This document shows positions 23,660 to 32,357 of a stretch of DNA of 48,363 nt, in pieces. Made by a program: the position numbers and the translations under genes. The notes under the pieces are model-generated. The model had not been told where the DNA came from and made no database searches. It worked only from the letters and a program-made list of their open reading frames with translations. The stretch comes from Candidatus Zixiibacteriota bacterium (GTDB lineage Bacteria > Zixibacteria > MSB-5A5 > GN15 > FEB-12), in NCBI GenBank assembly GCA_028715215.1, contig JAQUSF010000013.1, forward strand, positions 1 through 48,363, given 5' to 3'. Every line of letters starts with the position of its first letter. The stretch's first letter is position 1.

Positions 23660-24487
23660 TCATTTTGCAGAAGAAGTCGCCTTGGGTGGTAAACGCCGAA
23701 GCATTTCGGTATATTTATCGGTGCCGACTCTCAGATTTGATGGAAGCATACCCATCTGGGTAATCTGTGTTTTCGTATTTTGTATCCGCTCCTGGGTGGC
23801 CGGGTGGGAACTGGACAGCTTTTCAAAAACATCGTTGGGTTCACTGCCGCCCATAGCAGCCAGTTTTTCGAACATCCCCAGCCCTTTATGGGGGTCATAG
23901 CCGGCTTTTACCAGGTAGTGCATACCGTAAAAATCGGCTTCGCGTTCATTATCGCGGGAATACTCCGAGAAAATAAGTGTCAATCCAAGATTGATAGCCA
24001 GATCCAGCGCCTTCCCGGCTTCTTCTCCGCCGAAAACAAGTTCATAAGCCATTGATACGCCCATCGCCGCCTGCAGTCGTTTCACCCCATGACGGGCAAC
24101 GATGTGAGAAATTTCATGAGACAGAACCATAGCCATCTCCGCCTCATTTTCCATTTCACGCAATAAGCCGGTGTAGAAATAAACAAAACCACCCGGGAGG
24201 GCGAAAGCATTAACCTGCTCCGATTCAATAACGGTAAAATGGTACTCGATATCCTGACGGTCACAGACTTTGACAATTTTCTGGCCCACCTCGTTCAGGT
24301 AATTTTGCCAGACCGTATCCACCAGCACTTTTTCCGTTTGCTTCAGCTCTTCAACGACTCCCAGTCCGATAGCCACTTCCTGGCTGGTGGGAATGATTAT
24401 CAATGATTTTTTTCCACCGGGGCCGGTGGTGGCGCAAGCGACCAAAAAAACAGCCACGATTACAAATATCAGACGTAACGATTTCAT
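23660..24487 (-). CDS. M48-family metallopeptidase lipoprotein
   Basis: The protein (275 residues) has a lipoprotein signal ending at FLVAC, so Cys18 is the lipidation site. The M48 zinc motif is HEISH (124-128), and the third ligand is Glu181 in EREAD. The region VNAFALPGGFVYFYTGLL is typical of BepA/LoiP/Oma1-like peptidases that check outer-membrane protein quality. It has no TPR tail. The ATG at 24487 follows AGGA at a good distance and is preferred over a TTG at 24493. The gene begins 8 bp after the DUF4870-like gene and ends a probable four-gene operon (TPR, GH57, DUF4870, M48). Confidence 0.93.
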   Translation of the reverse strand: MKSLRLIFVIVAVFLVACATTGPGGKKSLIIIPTSQEVAIGLGVVEELKQTEKVLVDTVWQNYLNEVGQKIVKVCDRQDIEYHFTVIESEQVNAFALPGGFVYFYTGLLREMENEAEMAMVLSHEISHIVARHGVKRLQAAMGVSMAYELVFGGEEAGKALDLAINLGLTLIFSEYSRDNEREADFYGMHYLVKAGYDPHKGLGMFEKLAAMGGSEPNDVFEKLSSSHPATQERIQNTKTQITQMGMLPSNLRVGTDKYTEMLRRLPPKATSSAK

Positions 24488-24495
24488 GGACAATC

Positions 24496-24903
24496 CTATA
24501 ATTTTGATTTATCGGCCAGGTCGCCGATAATCGGCAGCCTGTAATTTTTACCCTGTAGAGCAAAATAAATTCCGGCGACGGAAAAAGCGGCCGCTACGAT
24601 AAGAATGGCTTTAAAAATGAAATCGGAAAAGTTATCAATCAGGAAAACAACCGCCACCAGTTCTATCAAAAAGAGCATTACCCCCTGGCGGGCATGAAAG
24701 CGCGCTTCTTTGTTCTCCTTCATATTTAAAAGAGGTATAAAACAGAGGAAAGGGATATACGCCATCACGGCCGCCAAGCGGCCTTCTTCCGTTTTAAAAG
24801 AATCTTCGGATTGCCCGGATTTTAAATCACTGTCGGGCTCAAGTTCGGGAATTGGTCCCGAGGGCTCCTCGCCGGGCTGGTTATTGAAAAAAGACTTGGG
24901 CAT
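24496..24903 (-). CDS. DUF4870-like small membrane protein
   Basis: The 135-residue protein has an acidic, proline-rich N-terminal tail (1-40). A DUF4870/Tic20-like membrane part follows, with AAVMAYIPFLCFIPLL, the motif ARFHARQGVMLFLIELV, two further hydrophobic segments and the closing YRLPIIGDLAD. Proteins of this type are short three-helix membrane proteins of unknown function. A strong GGAGGATAT site precedes the ATG. It lies between GH57 and M48 genes in the same direction with gaps of 28 and 8 bp. Confidence 0.85.
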   Translation of the reverse strand: MPKSFFNNQPGEEPSGPIPELEPDSDLKSGQSEDSFKTEEGRLAAVMAYIPFLCFIPLLNMKENKEARFHARQGVMLFLIELVAVVFLIDNFSDFIFKAILIVAAAFSVAGIYFALQGKNYRLPIIGDLADKSKL

Positions 24904-24931
24904 ATATCCTCCATGATCCGCTTAGTTATCA

Positions 24932-27064
24932 TCACGAAGGCCAAAATATCTCTTTGTTCTTTTCCGGAACGTCAAACTGAATCGGCTCATCCTCCGGCCA
25001 GCTTTCAAGTTTTTTATCGCCGCTGTACAAGGTTACGTTAAAGCTTAAAAAACCATAACCATTGGGCCAGAGATAACTGCGTTCCAGAGCCAATTCCAGA
25101 ATATCTTCCAGACAGAACTGGTATTGCCCGGATATTTCGCCTACAAATTCACCGATAGCAACCTTCAACTCCACCACCAGGGGAGTGGTGGTAAAGAAGG
25201 CAAAGACCAATCTTATGTCTTTTATTAATTCTATATTTTTTTTATTACAGAAGTCAAGCCGAATATAAAAGCGGTTATGGTCATAGGCGAAATGAATTCC
25301 CGAGATATAGCGATTTACCCGATGCATGGCTCCCCCGGCTTTTAGACAGTCGAAATAGCCGGCTCCCGTCCACTCGTAAAAATGGGTCACCCGGCCGTCA
25401 ATCTGAGCAGTCACCATGTCGTACGGTAAGAGGGTAAAGGAAGCAGAGACTTCACCGTGAATGGGCTTTTTTAAATCCGCCGGGGTATCCTTTCCGAGCA
25501 GTTGATAAACCGCCTCCAGGTGACTGCGGAAAATACTATCGAACTGGGCATTGTGCATACCCTGATGTTCATCACCGTACCACCAGCACCAATCGGAGCC
25601 CTCGGCAATATAAATCTGTTTCCAGGCATCTTTAATTTTCTGTTCATCATAAGCGGGGTTTTCGTTTTGGAATTTGACCAGTGTATCCCGGGCATCGCTC
25701 AGCAGGTCCCAGGCCGCGTTATCCTCATTATGACCAATCCAGATACGAAAATTATGATTGATCCAGGATCCCGCCAGAACAGCTTTCAACGGCCGGGTGG
25801 CAAGCTGGCGGGAGGCTTCGGTCATGGTCACCAGTTCAATCTCCGGTTCATTATTCAGGGTTTGATATAACAAGTTGAGAAAATCATGGCCATCATTAGG
25901 GAAATATTCCCAGGCATTTTCCCCGTCGAGAATAACCGGCACGACCACATTTTCAAGATCGTCGGAGAACAACTTCTTCAAATCCTTTAAATAATCGATA
26001 AAATCATTTACTGCTTTGAGAGCGCTCCAGCCCGAATAGACAAAGCCTATCCGGTCGGAAAGATTATGGTCGCGGAAAAATATTTTCAAGCCCGGACCGT
26101 ACTCGTATAAAGTATGGAGGGGATTTTCCTCTCGTTTCAGGTTGGATTTTATCAGCGAATAATAAAGTATCTCCTCGTCGGTGGCTGTCCAGGTCAACCC
26201 GTGTTTGAGCATCATCGCCAGCACTTCCTCGGACACCGAACCTTCCGACGGCCACATGCCGGTCATGGGCCGACCGAACAAAGCGGTGAATTTCTCCATA
26301 GCCATCTTTATTTGTTTTTCGGCATCTTCGGGATGGACAAACCGCTTCCGGGGCAGTTTAATGCTGGGCAGGGCTTCGCGGGCAATATCGGTATCACAAA
26401 GCAGAGGGAGAATAGGATGGTAGTAAGGGGTGAAGGAGATATCTATTCGACCCTGGTCAAAAATGTCTTTATATACCGGTATAAGGCGGGTCATGAATTG
26501 TATCTGCCAATCCAGAAGGTTGTTTTTTTCCTCTTCCGTAAAGTCCTTTTTACGTTCCAAAAGGGTTCGCACCGGTTCTTCCTGGCGGAAAAGAGGGTCG
26601 ACCCAGACCAGGTTGGACCAGACCTGCAAATCGCGTATCTCGCTGGATGAAAACAGGTTGGGTAGAGTCTTTTTTCGATTGATGTCCCGCGAATATTTGG
26701 CATAAAGTTCCCGGTAGCGGTTATGGGGTTCAATCATGTGGGTCGGATTGGCGGTAAAAAAACTGTCCAGAATTTCCAGTTTGTGTTGTTCGTCGAGGTC
26801 CTCGGCTCTCATGCGGGAGAGCTCCAAATGACGGTCCACGCCGCCGTTGATATAGAGTTCAATCTGGTCGAGCAGGGAGGGAACAAGATTAAAAGTTACT
26901 TTAATACGTTCGTACTTGACCGCATTAAGCGGCATGTCCAGGTAATCTTTAAGAGCATGAAGGCGAACCCACGGCATGGCCAGCCGGTTGGAAGCGGGTT
27001 CGCAGTAATTGGGCTGGTGCATGTGCCATAAGATGGCAACCTTTATGGCTTTTTTATCAGACAC
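24932..27064 (-). CDS. Glycoside hydrolase family 57 protein
   Basis: The 710-residue protein begins with the first GH57 motif (AILWHMHQPNYCEP) and has GRIDISFTPYYHPILPLL. The nucleophile region is TGMWPSEGSVSEEVL, with a probable catalytic Glu, and TWTATDEEILYY supplies the acid/base Asp. Family members are alpha-amylases, amylopullulanases, 4-alpha-glucanotransferases or branching enzymes acting on alpha-glucans in the cytoplasm; no signal peptide is present here. Residues after about 530 are probably a beta-sandwich C-terminal domain. The start is a GTG at 27064, 11 bp after the TPR gene, without a clear ribosome site. Glycogen-type metabolism is the likely role; the exact activity cannot be told. 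Confidence 0.9.
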   Translation of the reverse strand: MSDKKAIKVAILWHMHQPNYCEPASNRLAMPWVRLHALKDYLDMPLNAVKYERIKVTFNLVPSLLDQIELYINGGVDRHLELSRMRAEDLDEQHKLEILDSFFTANPTHMIEPHNRYRELYAKYSRDINRKKTLPNLFSSSEIRDLQVWSNLVWVDPLFRQEEPVRTLLERKKDFTEEEKNNLLDWQIQFMTRLIPVYKDIFDQGRIDISFTPYYHPILPLLCDTDIAREALPSIKLPRKRFVHPEDAEKQIKMAMEKFTALFGRPMTGMWPSEGSVSEEVLAMMLKHGLTWTATDEEILYYSLIKSNLKREENPLHTLYEYGPGLKIFFRDHNLSDRIGFVYSGWSALKAVNDFIDYLKDLKKLFSDDLENVVVPVILDGENAWEYFPNDGHDFLNLLYQTLNNEPEIELVTMTEASRQLATRPLKAVLAGSWINHNFRIWIGHNEDNAAWDLLSDARDTLVKFQNENPAYDEQKIKDAWKQIYIAEGSDWCWWYGDEHQGMHNAQFDSIFRSHLEAVYQLLGKDTPADLKKPIHGEVSASFTLLPYDMVTAQIDGRVTHFYEWTGAGYFDCLKAGGAMHRVNRYISGIHFAYDHNRFYIRLDFCNKKNIELIKDIRLVFAFFTTTPLVVELKVAIGEFVGEISGQYQFCLEDILELALERSYLWPNGYGFLSFNVTLYSGDKKLESWPEDEPIQFDVPEKNKEIFWPS

Positions 27065-27075
27065 AAGGGGTGATT

Positions 27076-27762
27076 TTAACTTTGTGGTTGAGGTTGCCCT
27101 TTTTCATAAAACATACGTTCCGCCCTTATCGCCAGGGAGGTGCCTTTGAATTTATCCTGGAGAATTTCCATATGTTTTCCGGCTTTTTCCAGGTTATTGA
27201 TTTTCAGATAATTTCTTAAGGCGTTCAAATTGTAATCGCCATACATGGGACCCTCGGGATAGGCCAGGCAGGCTTCTTCATATTTCTGTGCCGCCTCGGT
27301 GAAATTTCCCTGGTTTTCCTGGCTGGCGGCAATACCCGCCAGGGCGGCGGCCAGGTAAAATTTATCCTTACGATATTCCCGGACATATTGCTCGAAATAA
27401 CGAACAGCCTCAGTATAATTTCTATTTTCGTAATTGACCTGCCCCAGCAGGAAAGTAGCTTCACGGGCAACCGTGGTGCCTTTATATTCTTCAATAATCT
27501 GGTTTAAACCTAACAGGGCAATCTGGTTGTTTCCGTTGCGGTAATCCATAAGAGCCCGGGCAAATTTATAAGAAGATTCCTGTTCTTTGGTGGCTTTCGA
27601 ATTAAAGTAATATGCTACGGCGGCTATCACCAGTACCACCCCGACCACGGCGATAACATAGAACTGCCAGTTTTCCTCGAACTTCTTTTTCGATTCGAGC
27701 ATGAAGGTGGTGAATTTATCTTCTTTTATTTGCCTTTTGGTCAGTTTAACCTTGTTCTGCAT
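27076..27762 (-). CDS. Membrane-anchored TPR protein (YfgM-like)
   Basis: The 228-residue protein has a cytoplasmic basic segment (1-33), a single membrane helix (about 34-52), and then TPR units (ALLGLNQIIEEYKG…AREATFLLGQVNYENRNYTEAVRYFEQYVREYR, and QGNFTEAAQKYEEACLAYPEG). The layout matches YfgM/DUF2133-type proteins, which are anchored in the inner membrane and hold periplasmic chaperones or secretion factors. A GGAGATTTAA site precedes the ATG. It leads the TPR-GH57-DUF4870-M48 gene group. A TATAAT box at 27786-27791 could belong to its promoter, but no clear -35 box is seen. Confidence 0.88.
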   Translation of the reverse strand: MQNKVKLTKRQIKEDKFTTFMLESKKKFEENWQFYVIAVVGVVLVIAAVAYYFNSKATKEQESSYKFARALMDYRNGNNQIALLGLNQIIEEYKGTTVAREATFLLGQVNYENRNYTEAVRYFEQYVREYRKDKFYLAAALAGIAASQENQGNFTEAAQKYEEACLAYPEGPMYGDYNLNALRNYLKINNLEKAGKHMEILQDKFKGTSLAIRAERMFYEKGQPQPQS

Positions 27763-27822
27763 TTAAATCTCCAACAACCGCTTCAATTATAATATTATCG
27801 GCAAAGCACACCGACATTTTAA

Positions 27823-27867
27823 AAAACAAAGGTGGAATTCCATTTTTTAATACAATAAAATTCCACC
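27823..27867 (-). terminator. Intrinsic terminator after the FadL-like gene
   Basis: GGTGGAATT (27831-27839) and AATTCCACC (27859-27867) pair perfectly with a 19-nt loop and are followed on the minus strand by TTTGTTTTTT. The stem lies 17 nt after the stop at 27884. Confidence 0.65.
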
Positions 27868-27883
27868 CTGATTTTGTTTTATA

Positions 27884-29269
27884 TTAAAAATACCCCGTAA
27901 AAGTCAAGTTCAAATGATGATATCGGTTTTCCAATACCTGGTTATTACCCAGAATATAATTTTTGTAGTCATTAGTGCTGTAGGTGTAGGCCAGATCCAA
28001 ATATATTTGTGTCCAGTGAACACCTAAACCGGCTGAAAAATTATAGAAGGTTGTCTTCGACGTTGTCGTTATTTGATACAGCGTATCCCGGATAGTGATG
28101 GTATCGAGTTTTATTTCGGAAGAGGAAAGAGGTAAATAAGCGAAGCCCAGACGAAGCGGAACTACAGGGAACAATTCAAAACCGGTATGCCACTTATATT
28201 CCGCACCCATACGGAGAGTAAAGACATCCTGCCAGAGGGGGTCGGTTTCGACGTAGGTTTCTTCTTTTTCACCACCGGGTTTAATGGAATAATCGGTTCT
28301 TTGCTTTATTTTTTGCCCCTGGTAAGGCCGGTATTCCATATCCATCGCCAGCAGCAGATTTTCATTCAAATGATACCCGCCGCCCAGACCGACAATAAGC
28401 GGTATTTCGAATTTCTGCAGAACATCATCGTTATAAACCGTATCCGTCCAGTTGGGTTTCACCTTGCCATTGTACATGGTTATGAAATAAATAGACTCGT
28501 CAGTAGTAACCTTTAAATCATAAGGGGTCTTAAATACCAGCCCGGCTTCGATTTTATCCGTATTATATTTAAAACCAAGGGTAAAATTAACGCCCGAAAA
28601 TCGGGTGGTATCGATGACGGATATGTTTTCTTCGTAGAAAATTTCCTGGTTGTAAGAATCTCCGGTGACCATGTTTTCCAAAGCCAGGTAAGAACTGGCT
28701 TCAGAAAAATATTTTCCGGTATAAATGTTGGTACTAAAACCAAAAGAGATATTTTTATAAATCCTGGTACCGAATCCGATACACAACTGGTAAGGTCCGC
28801 CGCTATATTCAGACGCTTCTCTATACCAGGCGTTGTTTTCACTTCCAAAGGGATTTATGTAAGTAAAGGAGCTGTCGAAAGCGGTACTAAAAAATTCATC
28901 TAAGGCTTTACTGTAACTGATGGCACCTACGAAATGATGTCCCTTGATACGCAAGGAAGAAAGAAAGCCGATATAGCTGATTTTGTTGAATGAACCCGTT
29001 TGGTCCAGCGTCGTACCCCGATATGCATAATTCCCGCGAGGCATAAAAAGACCGTAACTGATGCCGAGCATCGGTTTATTATGTACATATAACCCGGCAG
29101 GATTCCAACTGACGGCTGAAATGTCATCCGAAATACCCAAGAAAGCTTTACCCATACCCTCGGCACGGGCGCCGCCACCGGTAAAATCAAGATTACGTAT
29201 CTGACAAAAAGCTGTCGTTGTGAGGGTTAAGATAAAGACTGCTACGAATTTAAACAACGACCATCTCAT
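27884..29269 (-). CDS. OmpP1/FadL-like outer-membrane transport protein
   Basis: The 461-residue protein has a signal peptide (1-22). The FadL-type N-terminal segment is FTGGGARAEGMGKAFLGISDDISAVSWNPAGL, followed by many beta strands and a C-terminal HLNLTFTGYF that ends in Phe, as needed for outer-membrane barrel assembly. FadL-family proteins let hydrophobic compounds cross the outer membrane; the substrate is unknown. The gene is a single transcription unit with a near-consensus promoter (29329-29357), a strong AAGGAG ribosome site and its own terminator. Confidence 0.9.
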   Translation of the reverse strand: MRWSLFKFVAVFILTLTTTAFCQIRNLDFTGGGARAEGMGKAFLGISDDISAVSWNPAGLYVHNKPMLGISYGLFMPRGNYAYRGTTLDQTGSFNKISYIGFLSSLRIKGHHFVGAISYSKALDEFFSTAFDSSFTYINPFGSENNAWYREASEYSGGPYQLCIGFGTRIYKNISFGFSTNIYTGKYFSEASSYLALENMVTGDSYNQEIFYEENISVIDTTRFSGVNFTLGFKYNTDKIEAGLVFKTPYDLKVTTDESIYFITMYNGKVKPNWTDTVYNDDVLQKFEIPLIVGLGGGYHLNENLLLAMDMEYRPYQGQKIKQRTDYSIKPGGEKEETYVETDPLWQDVFTLRMGAEYKWHTGFELFPVVPLRLGFAYLPLSSSEIKLDTITIRDTLYQITTTSKTTFYNFSAGLGVHWTQIYLDLAYTYSTNDYKNYILGNNQVLENRYHHLNLTFTGYF

Positions 29270-29328
29270 CCTTTAACTCCTTATGTAAAACGCTGTTTTC
29301 CCTAAAACCAGTAATTTCACAAAACGTA

Positions 29329-29357
29329 AATATATATGAACTATAGACGGCTGTCAA
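29329..29357 (-). promoter_or_regulatory. Strong sigma-70-type promoter of the FadL-like gene
   Basis: On the minus strand TTGACA (29352-29357), a 17-bp spacer and TATATT (29329-29334) predict a start near 29321 with a leader of about 52 nt. This is one of the two best matches to the housekeeping consensus in the window. Confidence 0.7.
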
Positions 29358-29445
29358 ACGATTTAATCTATTTTTAAATAATATATATTCTTAAAAAAAG
29401 ATGCTCTGAGGGCTGGTAAAAGCCTTTTTTTCAAAGGTTTTAATA

Positions 29446-29519
29446 TACCCCCGGCAGGATTTGAACCTGCGGCCTGCGGTTTAGGAAACCGTCGCTCTAT
29501 CCGCCTGAGCTACGGGGGC
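29446..29519 (-). tRNA. tRNA-Arg (anticodon CCT)
   Basis: The minus-strand sequence folds as a 74-nt cloverleaf: acceptor GCCCCCG/CGGGGGT, D stem GCTC/GAGC, anticodon loop TTCCTAA (anticodon CCU) and T arm GCAGG-TTCAAAT-CCTGC. The CCA end is not encoded. Upstream, TTGTCT-17 bp-TTTATA lies between the apt stop and the tRNA and could be its promoter. It reads AGG codons. Confidence 0.95.
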
Positions 29520-29574
29520 ATCCAGAAACAAGTTTCAATATATAAAATTACCCTTAGAATAAAAGACAAAAAGT

Positions 29575-30099
29575 CTATTCGGAATCATAAGAAATAAGGT
29601 AGTTTACCTCATAGTCAGCCAGAATCTTATCAAAGGGAAAAAAGACCAGACCCACCACACAGGAAATACCCGCAATTTTGCCTTTCAGGCGTTCGACCAG
29701 TTTACAGGCTGCCAGCAGAGTGCCCCCGGTGGCGATTAAATCATCAACCACAGCTACTTTTTCACCGGGATAGACAGCATCGGCATGAATCTCCAGAGAC
29801 GCTGAACCATATTCAAGAGAATAATCTTCCACAATGGTTTTATAAGGCAATTTGCCTTTTTTACGGGCAACTATCAAAGGCAGGTTCATCCGGTCAGCCA
29901 GGGCCGCACCCAGGATAAAACCCCTTGATTCGATAGCCAGAATTTTCTGGGTGTCGCGAGTGCGAAGAAAAGCTTCCATTTTATCAAGAGCCAATTTAAA
30001 ACCGACAGGTTCGGAGAAAAGGGTGGTCAGGTCATAAAAATTTATCCCCGGTTTGGGAAAATCCGGCACCGACCGAATGTATTTTTTTAAATCACTCAT
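29575..30099 (-). CDS. apt: Adenine phosphoribosyltransferase
   Basis: The 174-residue protein has the type I PRTase fold. It begins KKYIRSVPDFPKPGINFYDLT, the usual Apt start, and carries the PRPP loop VAVVDDLIATGGTL. It makes AMP from adenine and PRPP in purine salvage. Its ATG overlaps the acyP stop by one base (TAATG), so the two are translationally coupled. It is the last gene of the TIGR00725-acyP-apt operon, with a tRNA-Arg gene 55 bp behind it. Confidence 0.97.
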   Translation of the reverse strand: MSDLKKYIRSVPDFPKPGINFYDLTTLFSEPVGFKLALDKMEAFLRTRDTQKILAIESRGFILGAALADRMNLPLIVARKKGKLPYKTIVEDYSLEYGSASLEIHADAVYPGEKVAVVDDLIATGGTLLAACKLVERLKGKIAGISCVVGLVFFPFDKILADYEVNYLISYDSE

Positions 30100-30389
30100 T
30101 ACCTGTAACCTCTGAAAGTTATATCAAAATCTTCATAATTTCCGGTATATTTCATCCATTTAACCTTGATCTGAGTAACGGTGGCGCTGGAGGGTCCGAC
30201 TTTTAATTCATCGATTAACATTTCTACCGCGGCCCGAGCACCTTCGACATAAACGAAAACCGAACCATCGGGCTCATTTCTCACCCCGCCGGTTAAATTC
30301 AGATTAACGGCATGGCGATGACAAAAATAGCGGTAGCCTACCCCCTGGACGACTCCCCGGACAATAATTTCAGCCCCGACTTCATTCAT
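30099..30389 (-). CDS. acyP: Acylphosphatase
   Basis: The 96-residue protein has the acylphosphatase signature VRGVVQGVGYRYFC with the catalytic Arg20, and GGVRNEPDGSV with Asn38. It hydrolyses acyl phosphates such as acetyl phosphate, in the cytoplasm. The length is normal. It overlaps the upstream gene by four bases (ATGA) and the apt start by one. Confidence 0.95.
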   Translation of the reverse strand: MNEVGAEIIVRGVVQGVGYRYFCHRHAVNLNLTGGVRNEPDGSVFVYVEGARAAVEMLIDELKVGPSSATVTQIKVKWMKYTGNYEDFDITFRGYR

Positions 30390-30859
30390 TTTTTCTTGCC
30401 GGCCAGTTCCATTGCCAGCCGGGCGGCTTCAAGGGGATCTTCGATTTGAAGGATATCATCACCCAGTTTCCAGGCGGAAACGGAAATTACCGGTTTATTA
30501 AAGAGCCTGGCAAAAGCCATTTCCGAGAGAGTCCCGTATTTACCAGGCAGAGCGACGACAACATCAGCCGTTCGCACCACGATGATATTACGACCTTCTC
30601 CAAAACCCGTAGGAATGGCGTAATCAATGTAGGGATTGGCGTCTTTTTTATCGTCGGTGGGCAGAATCCCAATGGTTATTCCCCCGCCTTCCTTGGCTCC
30701 GCGGGCGGCACCTTCCATTATCCCCCCCATACCGCCGCATACCAATATTCCGCCATTTTCAGCGATGTATCTCCCGACTTGAGCCGCCATATCCCGCAAC
30801 TTCTTGGAACATTTGCTGGCGCCAATGACCGCAATGACAGGCTTACTCCTGGTAGGCAT
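30386..30859 (-). CDS. TIGR00725/LOG-family nucleotide-binding protein
   Basis: The 157-residue protein has a Rossmann-like SLOG fold: IAVIGASKCSKKL, VCGGMGGIMEGAARGAKEGGG, and the second motif ALPGKYGTLSEM, equivalent to the PGGxGTxxE motif of LOG phosphoribohydrolases. Related LOG enzymes cleave ribose-5-phosphate from cytokinin nucleotides, and TIGR00725 proteins have no proven reaction. The PGKYGT variant keeps the catalytic Glu position. An AAGGAAT ribosome site precedes the ATG. It starts the operon with acyP and apt, which suggests a nucleotide salvage or cleanup role. Confidence 0.9.
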   Translation of the reverse strand: MPTRSKPVIAVIGASKCSKKLRDMAAQVGRYIAENGGILVCGGMGGIMEGAARGAKEGGGITIGILPTDDKKDANPYIDYAIPTGFGEGRNIIVVRTADVVVALPGKYGTLSEMAFARLFNKPVISVSAWKLGDDILQIEDPLEAARLAMELAGKKK

Positions 30860-30931
30860 CTAATTCCTTACTTATCCAAGAAAACAACTGATAACAATCA
30901 GGTTCATATTATTTGCTGATTAAAAATAAAA

Positions 30932-31004
30932 TCGGGGCGACTGGATTTGAACCAGCGACCTCTTAGTCCCGAACCAAGCGCGCTACCAACTGCGCCACGC
31001 CCCG
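30932..31004 (-). tRNA. tRNA-Pro (anticodon CGG)
   Basis: The minus-strand cloverleaf has acceptor CGGGGCG/CGCCCCG with the proline-typical C1-G72 pair, D stem GCGC/GCGC, anticodon loop TTCGGGA (anticodon CGG) and T arm GCTGG-TTCAAAT-CCAGT. The CCA end is not encoded. A consensus promoter precedes it (31018-31045). Confidence 0.95.
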
Positions 31005-31017
31005 AATCAAGAAGATA

Positions 31018-31045
31018 ATTATAGGCTAAATTTATAACTTGTCAA
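31018..31045 (-). promoter_or_regulatory. Consensus promoter of tRNA-Pro(CGG)
   Basis: On the minus strand TTGACA (31040-31045), a 16-bp spacer and TATAAT (31018-31023) match both hexamers perfectly. The expected start near 31011 is 7 nt before the mature tRNA 5' end. Confidence 0.72.
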
Positions 31046-31098
31046 CGATTTTATCGGCTCTTTACTATGATTTATCCATTCTTTAAACAGAGGGTTAT

Positions 31099-31863
31099 TC
31101 AGAATTTGAGGTTCATTTTCTGAAGGACCGGTATGGAGTCAAAATCGGTAAAATTCAGTTTTAGAGGTGTAATGGAAACCACTTTTCTCTGGATTGCCTC
31201 GAAATCGGAACCCTTGGTGGTTTTCCATTTGGGACGGCCGCCGATCCAGTAATAGGGAATGCCCCGGGGGTCGGTCTTATGGACGATGATATCTTTGTAC
31301 TGCCTTACTCCAAGCCGGGTAATTTCATACCGGGTATAGGGCCTGCCGTTGTTCAAAGGAAAATTTATATTAAAAAAAGTAGCCGGATCCAGTTTCAGTT
31401 TCTCGTACATCCGGATAAAGCGGGTTACAAACCGGGCGGCATTATCAAATTTCGTCCCCGGGATGTAATTGGCCATGGAAACGGCAATCGAAGGAATTCT
31501 CAAGATGGAGCCTTCGATAGCGGCCGCTACCGTTCCTGAATAAGTTACATCATCGCCCATATTAGACCCGTGGTTAATACCCGAGATAATCATATCGGGG
31601 CGTTTCTTTTTGAATATCATATGAATGGCCAGCATGACACAGTCGGTCGGGGTACCGTCGGTAATATACCGAAACCGGTCAATTTTATGCACTCTCAGGG
31701 GACGGTTTAAAGTCAGTGAATGCGAACTGGCTGACTGTTCCTTATCGGGGGCGACCATGTACACCCGGGCGATGCTCGAGAGTTCATCGAACAGGGCGTT
31801 GATACCGTCCGAAAAATAACCGTCATCGTTGGTAATCAGGAAATTTCTCTTCTTTTCAGACAT
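31099..31863 (-). CDS. surE: 5'/3'-nucleotidase SurE
   Basis: The 254-residue protein has the SurE metal site ITNDDGYFSDGI, the SASSHSLTL segment, GTPTDCVMLAIH and SGINHGSNMGDDVTYSGTVAAAIEG. It removes phosphate from nucleoside 5'- or 3'-monophosphates and short polyphosphates, and is linked to stationary-phase survival. Its start overlaps the DinB-like gene stop by eight bases. It is the last gene of the GT2-DinB-surE group, and a tRNA-Pro gene with its own promoter follows. Confidence 0.97.
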   Translation of the reverse strand: MSEKKRNFLITNDDGYFSDGINALFDELSSIARVYMVAPDKEQSASSHSLTLNRPLRVHKIDRFRYITDGTPTDCVMLAIHMIFKKKRPDMIISGINHGSNMGDDVTYSGTVAAAIEGSILRIPSIAVSMANYIPGTKFDNAARFVTRFIRMYEKLKLDPATFFNINFPLNNGRPYTRYEITRLGVRQYKDIIVHKTDPRGIPYYWIGGRPKWKTTKGSDFEAIQRKVVSITPLKLNFTDFDSIPVLQKMNLKF

Positions 31864-32311
31864 TCGGTACTTCCAGGTTTTGCATCCGCATCAGCATGAA
31901 TATCTGTCCCCGGTGACGGGCCTGATGCTCGACTACGTGCCAGACCAGCCAGCGTTTGGAAACTTTTACGTCCGACTCGGGTAACGCATAAAAGACCCGG
32001 TCCCAGTCATTGAGGTCTTCATTCTCAAGATACCGGGAAAATTCATCGAAATGATACTCCAGAAGTTTCAGTATTTCGGGCAGAGCGGATATCTTTTCAA
32101 ACCTGCTTGAGTCGAATACCGTTTCCTTCTTTAAAGCCACCATGTCAAGCCAACCGTATTCCGTTTCGGCGATATGCACCAGCAGACGGGCTATAGAATT
32201 GGGATGATTCGGGGCGGTAAAAGCCAGTTGGTCCGGCGTCAGCCTTTCTACGACGGCCATCAATTCTTGGCGAACGGTATAGTAATTGGAGAAGATTTCA
32301 GCTAATTTCAT
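31856..32311 (-). CDS. DinB/DUF664-family protein
   Basis: The protein (151 residues) has the four-helix DinB layout with likely metal ligands His49 in LLVHIAETEYGW and two in WHVVEHQARHRGQ. Family members are thiol-dependent (bacillithiol or mycothiol) transferases or damage-inducible proteins of unknown role. The start at 32311 (MKLAEIFSNYY) is chosen; a frame open to 32518 only reads the upstream glycosyltransferase in another frame. It lies 46 bp after the glycosyltransferase and overlaps surE by eight bases. Confidence 0.85.
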   Translation of the reverse strand: MKLAEIFSNYYTVRQELMAVVERLTPDQLAFTAPNHPNSIARLLVHIAETEYGWLDMVALKKETVFDSSRFEKISALPEILKLLEYHFDEFSRYLENEDLNDWDRVFYALPESDVKVSKRWLVWHVVEHQARHRGQIFMLMRMQNLEVPNV

Positions 32312-32357
32312 AAGCCTAAGTTTAGTCCGGTCAGCCGGTAAAAGCAAGCAGAAGTTA

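Noticed and set aside
23494-23763. 89-codon plus-strand frame in the long intergenic region
   Set aside because: No ribosome site, no recognisable features, and it runs into the antisense of the M48 gene.
29415-29432. Hairpin AGGGCT…AGCCTT with T run on the plus strand
   Set aside because: No plus-strand gene ends nearby, and the stem is only six pairs; it is probably chance near the tRNA-Arg gene.
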